This document shows, in pieces, positions 15,441-15,869 of a DNA stretch of 15,869 nucleotides. Numbering within the stretch: position 1 is the stretch's first letter; the number at the start of each line of letters is the position of its first letter. The position numbers were made by a program, and so were the translations under genes. Location: the NCBI GenBank assembly GCA_945947045.1, contig CAMEXG010000026.1, positions 1 to 15,869 on the forward strand, written 5' to 3'. The notes under the pieces are model-generated. The model worked only from the letters and a program-made list of their open reading frames with translations. It was not told where the DNA came from and made no database searches. This stretch comes from an uncultured Spirochaetales bacterium. GTDB taxonomy: Bacteria; Spirochaetota; Spirochaetia; Sphaerochaetales; Sphaerochaetaceae.

Positions 15441-15869
15441 CTCCGTTTTTCAAAAAACTCTAAATCTTCTCCTATGAGAAGGATAAGCTCCGAGCCTCAT
15501 AGTTTCATCCTTTGATGAAATGAAAAAAAGAGAGGAAGATATGTTACCCTGCTTTGAGAGTATATATTCTCATCTCAAATCAATTGCTCCTTACATCTAT
15601 TTTTATTTTAATTAGACAAAAGCAATCAGAAAACTTACAGCCGGTATAAAAAAGAGGTCTGGTATTATACTGTCGGTAAGAGTTTCGGAGAGAGCATCTT
15701 GTAGTGATACGATAAAACTATCTAGGCAAAACAGATTTCCAGGTACAGGAAAACAATTCTTTGTTTTGTTATAAGAAGGTAAAGCATTAAAAGAAGAACC
15801 TCTACTATGAGAAGATAAGAATGGAAAATATACTTCAGATTCTATTTTGAGATAGAATTAATAAAAAAA
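15441..15869. other. AT-rich non-coding tail with small hairpins
   Basis: I see no credible gene here. Small perfect hairpins occur: CTTCTC-ctat-GAGAAG (15466-15481), TTTCATC-cttt-GATGAAA (15503-15520) and a nested one with arms CAAAACA (15727-15733) and TGTTTTG (15762-15768) around TTTCC/GGAAA. None has the T run of a plus-strand terminator. A frame of about 30 codons near 15615-15706 is too short to call. Confidence 0.5.

Noticed and set aside
1..15869. CRISPR array, tRNA, rRNA or defence-system genes
   Set aside because: No regularly spaced repeats, tRNA-like cloverleaf or nuclease/toxin motifs were seen on either strand by eye.

Overview
This 15.9 kb window looks like chromosomal DNA of a diderm, fairly AT-rich, probably host-associated bacterium. 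I lean towards a spirochaete (Treponema/Sphaerochaeta-like) because a large signal-peptide-bearing, barrel-like protein of the capsule-assembly (Wzi) type lies beside a histidine operon arranged as in Firmicutes. That lineage call is inference.

Layout. (1) 1-3364, plus strand: the 3' end of an ABC importer operon of the ferric-iron/phosphonate type. It has a partial substrate-binding protein, an ATPase with TOBE-like tail and a fused two-domain permease, closed by a strong hairpin terminator. (2) 3395-4333, minus strand: a decayed regulator/exporter unit. A TetR-family gene with two apparent frameshifts is followed by an ABC ATPase fragment with a frameshift, a damaged Walker A motif and a missing C-terminal half. 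No permease partner remains. (3) 4441-6197, plus strand: the Wzi-like outer-membrane protein gene. Its good -35/-10 promoter puts transcription start on the ATG, suggesting a leaderless mRNA. (4) 6207-6313: a 107 bp segment bounded by near-perfect inverted repeats, between convergent genes. (5) 6324-7370, minus strand: a conserved-looking protein of unknown function. (6) 7535-14865, minus strand: a ten-gene histidine operon, hisR(yerC)-hisZ-G-D-C-B-H-A-F-I, with every junction overlapping or separated by a single base. An 18 bp palindrome upstream of hisR is a candidate operator for this TrpR-family regulator. (7) 15020-15440, plus strand: a Nudix hydrolase pseudogene with an internal deletion that shifts the frame. 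(8) 15441-15869: AT-rich DNA with small hairpins and no credible gene.

How the genes work together. The his cluster encodes ATP phosphoribosyltransferase (short HisG plus HisZ), PR-AMP cyclohydrolase, ProFAR isomerase, IGP synthase (HisH-HisF), IGP dehydratase, histidinol-phosphate aminotransferase and histidinol dehydrogenase. Two steps are absent: phosphoribosyl-ATP pyrophosphatase (HisE) and histidinol-phosphate phosphatase. They must be encoded elsewhere, or the route is incomplete. Three broken genes in under 16 kb suggest a genome losing accessory functions, unless some frameshifts are assembly errors. I found no convincing previously undescribed multi-gene system. The items most worth a second look are the hisR operator, the leaderless Wzi-like gene, the 107 bp inverted-repeat element and the uncharacterised protein at 6324-7370.
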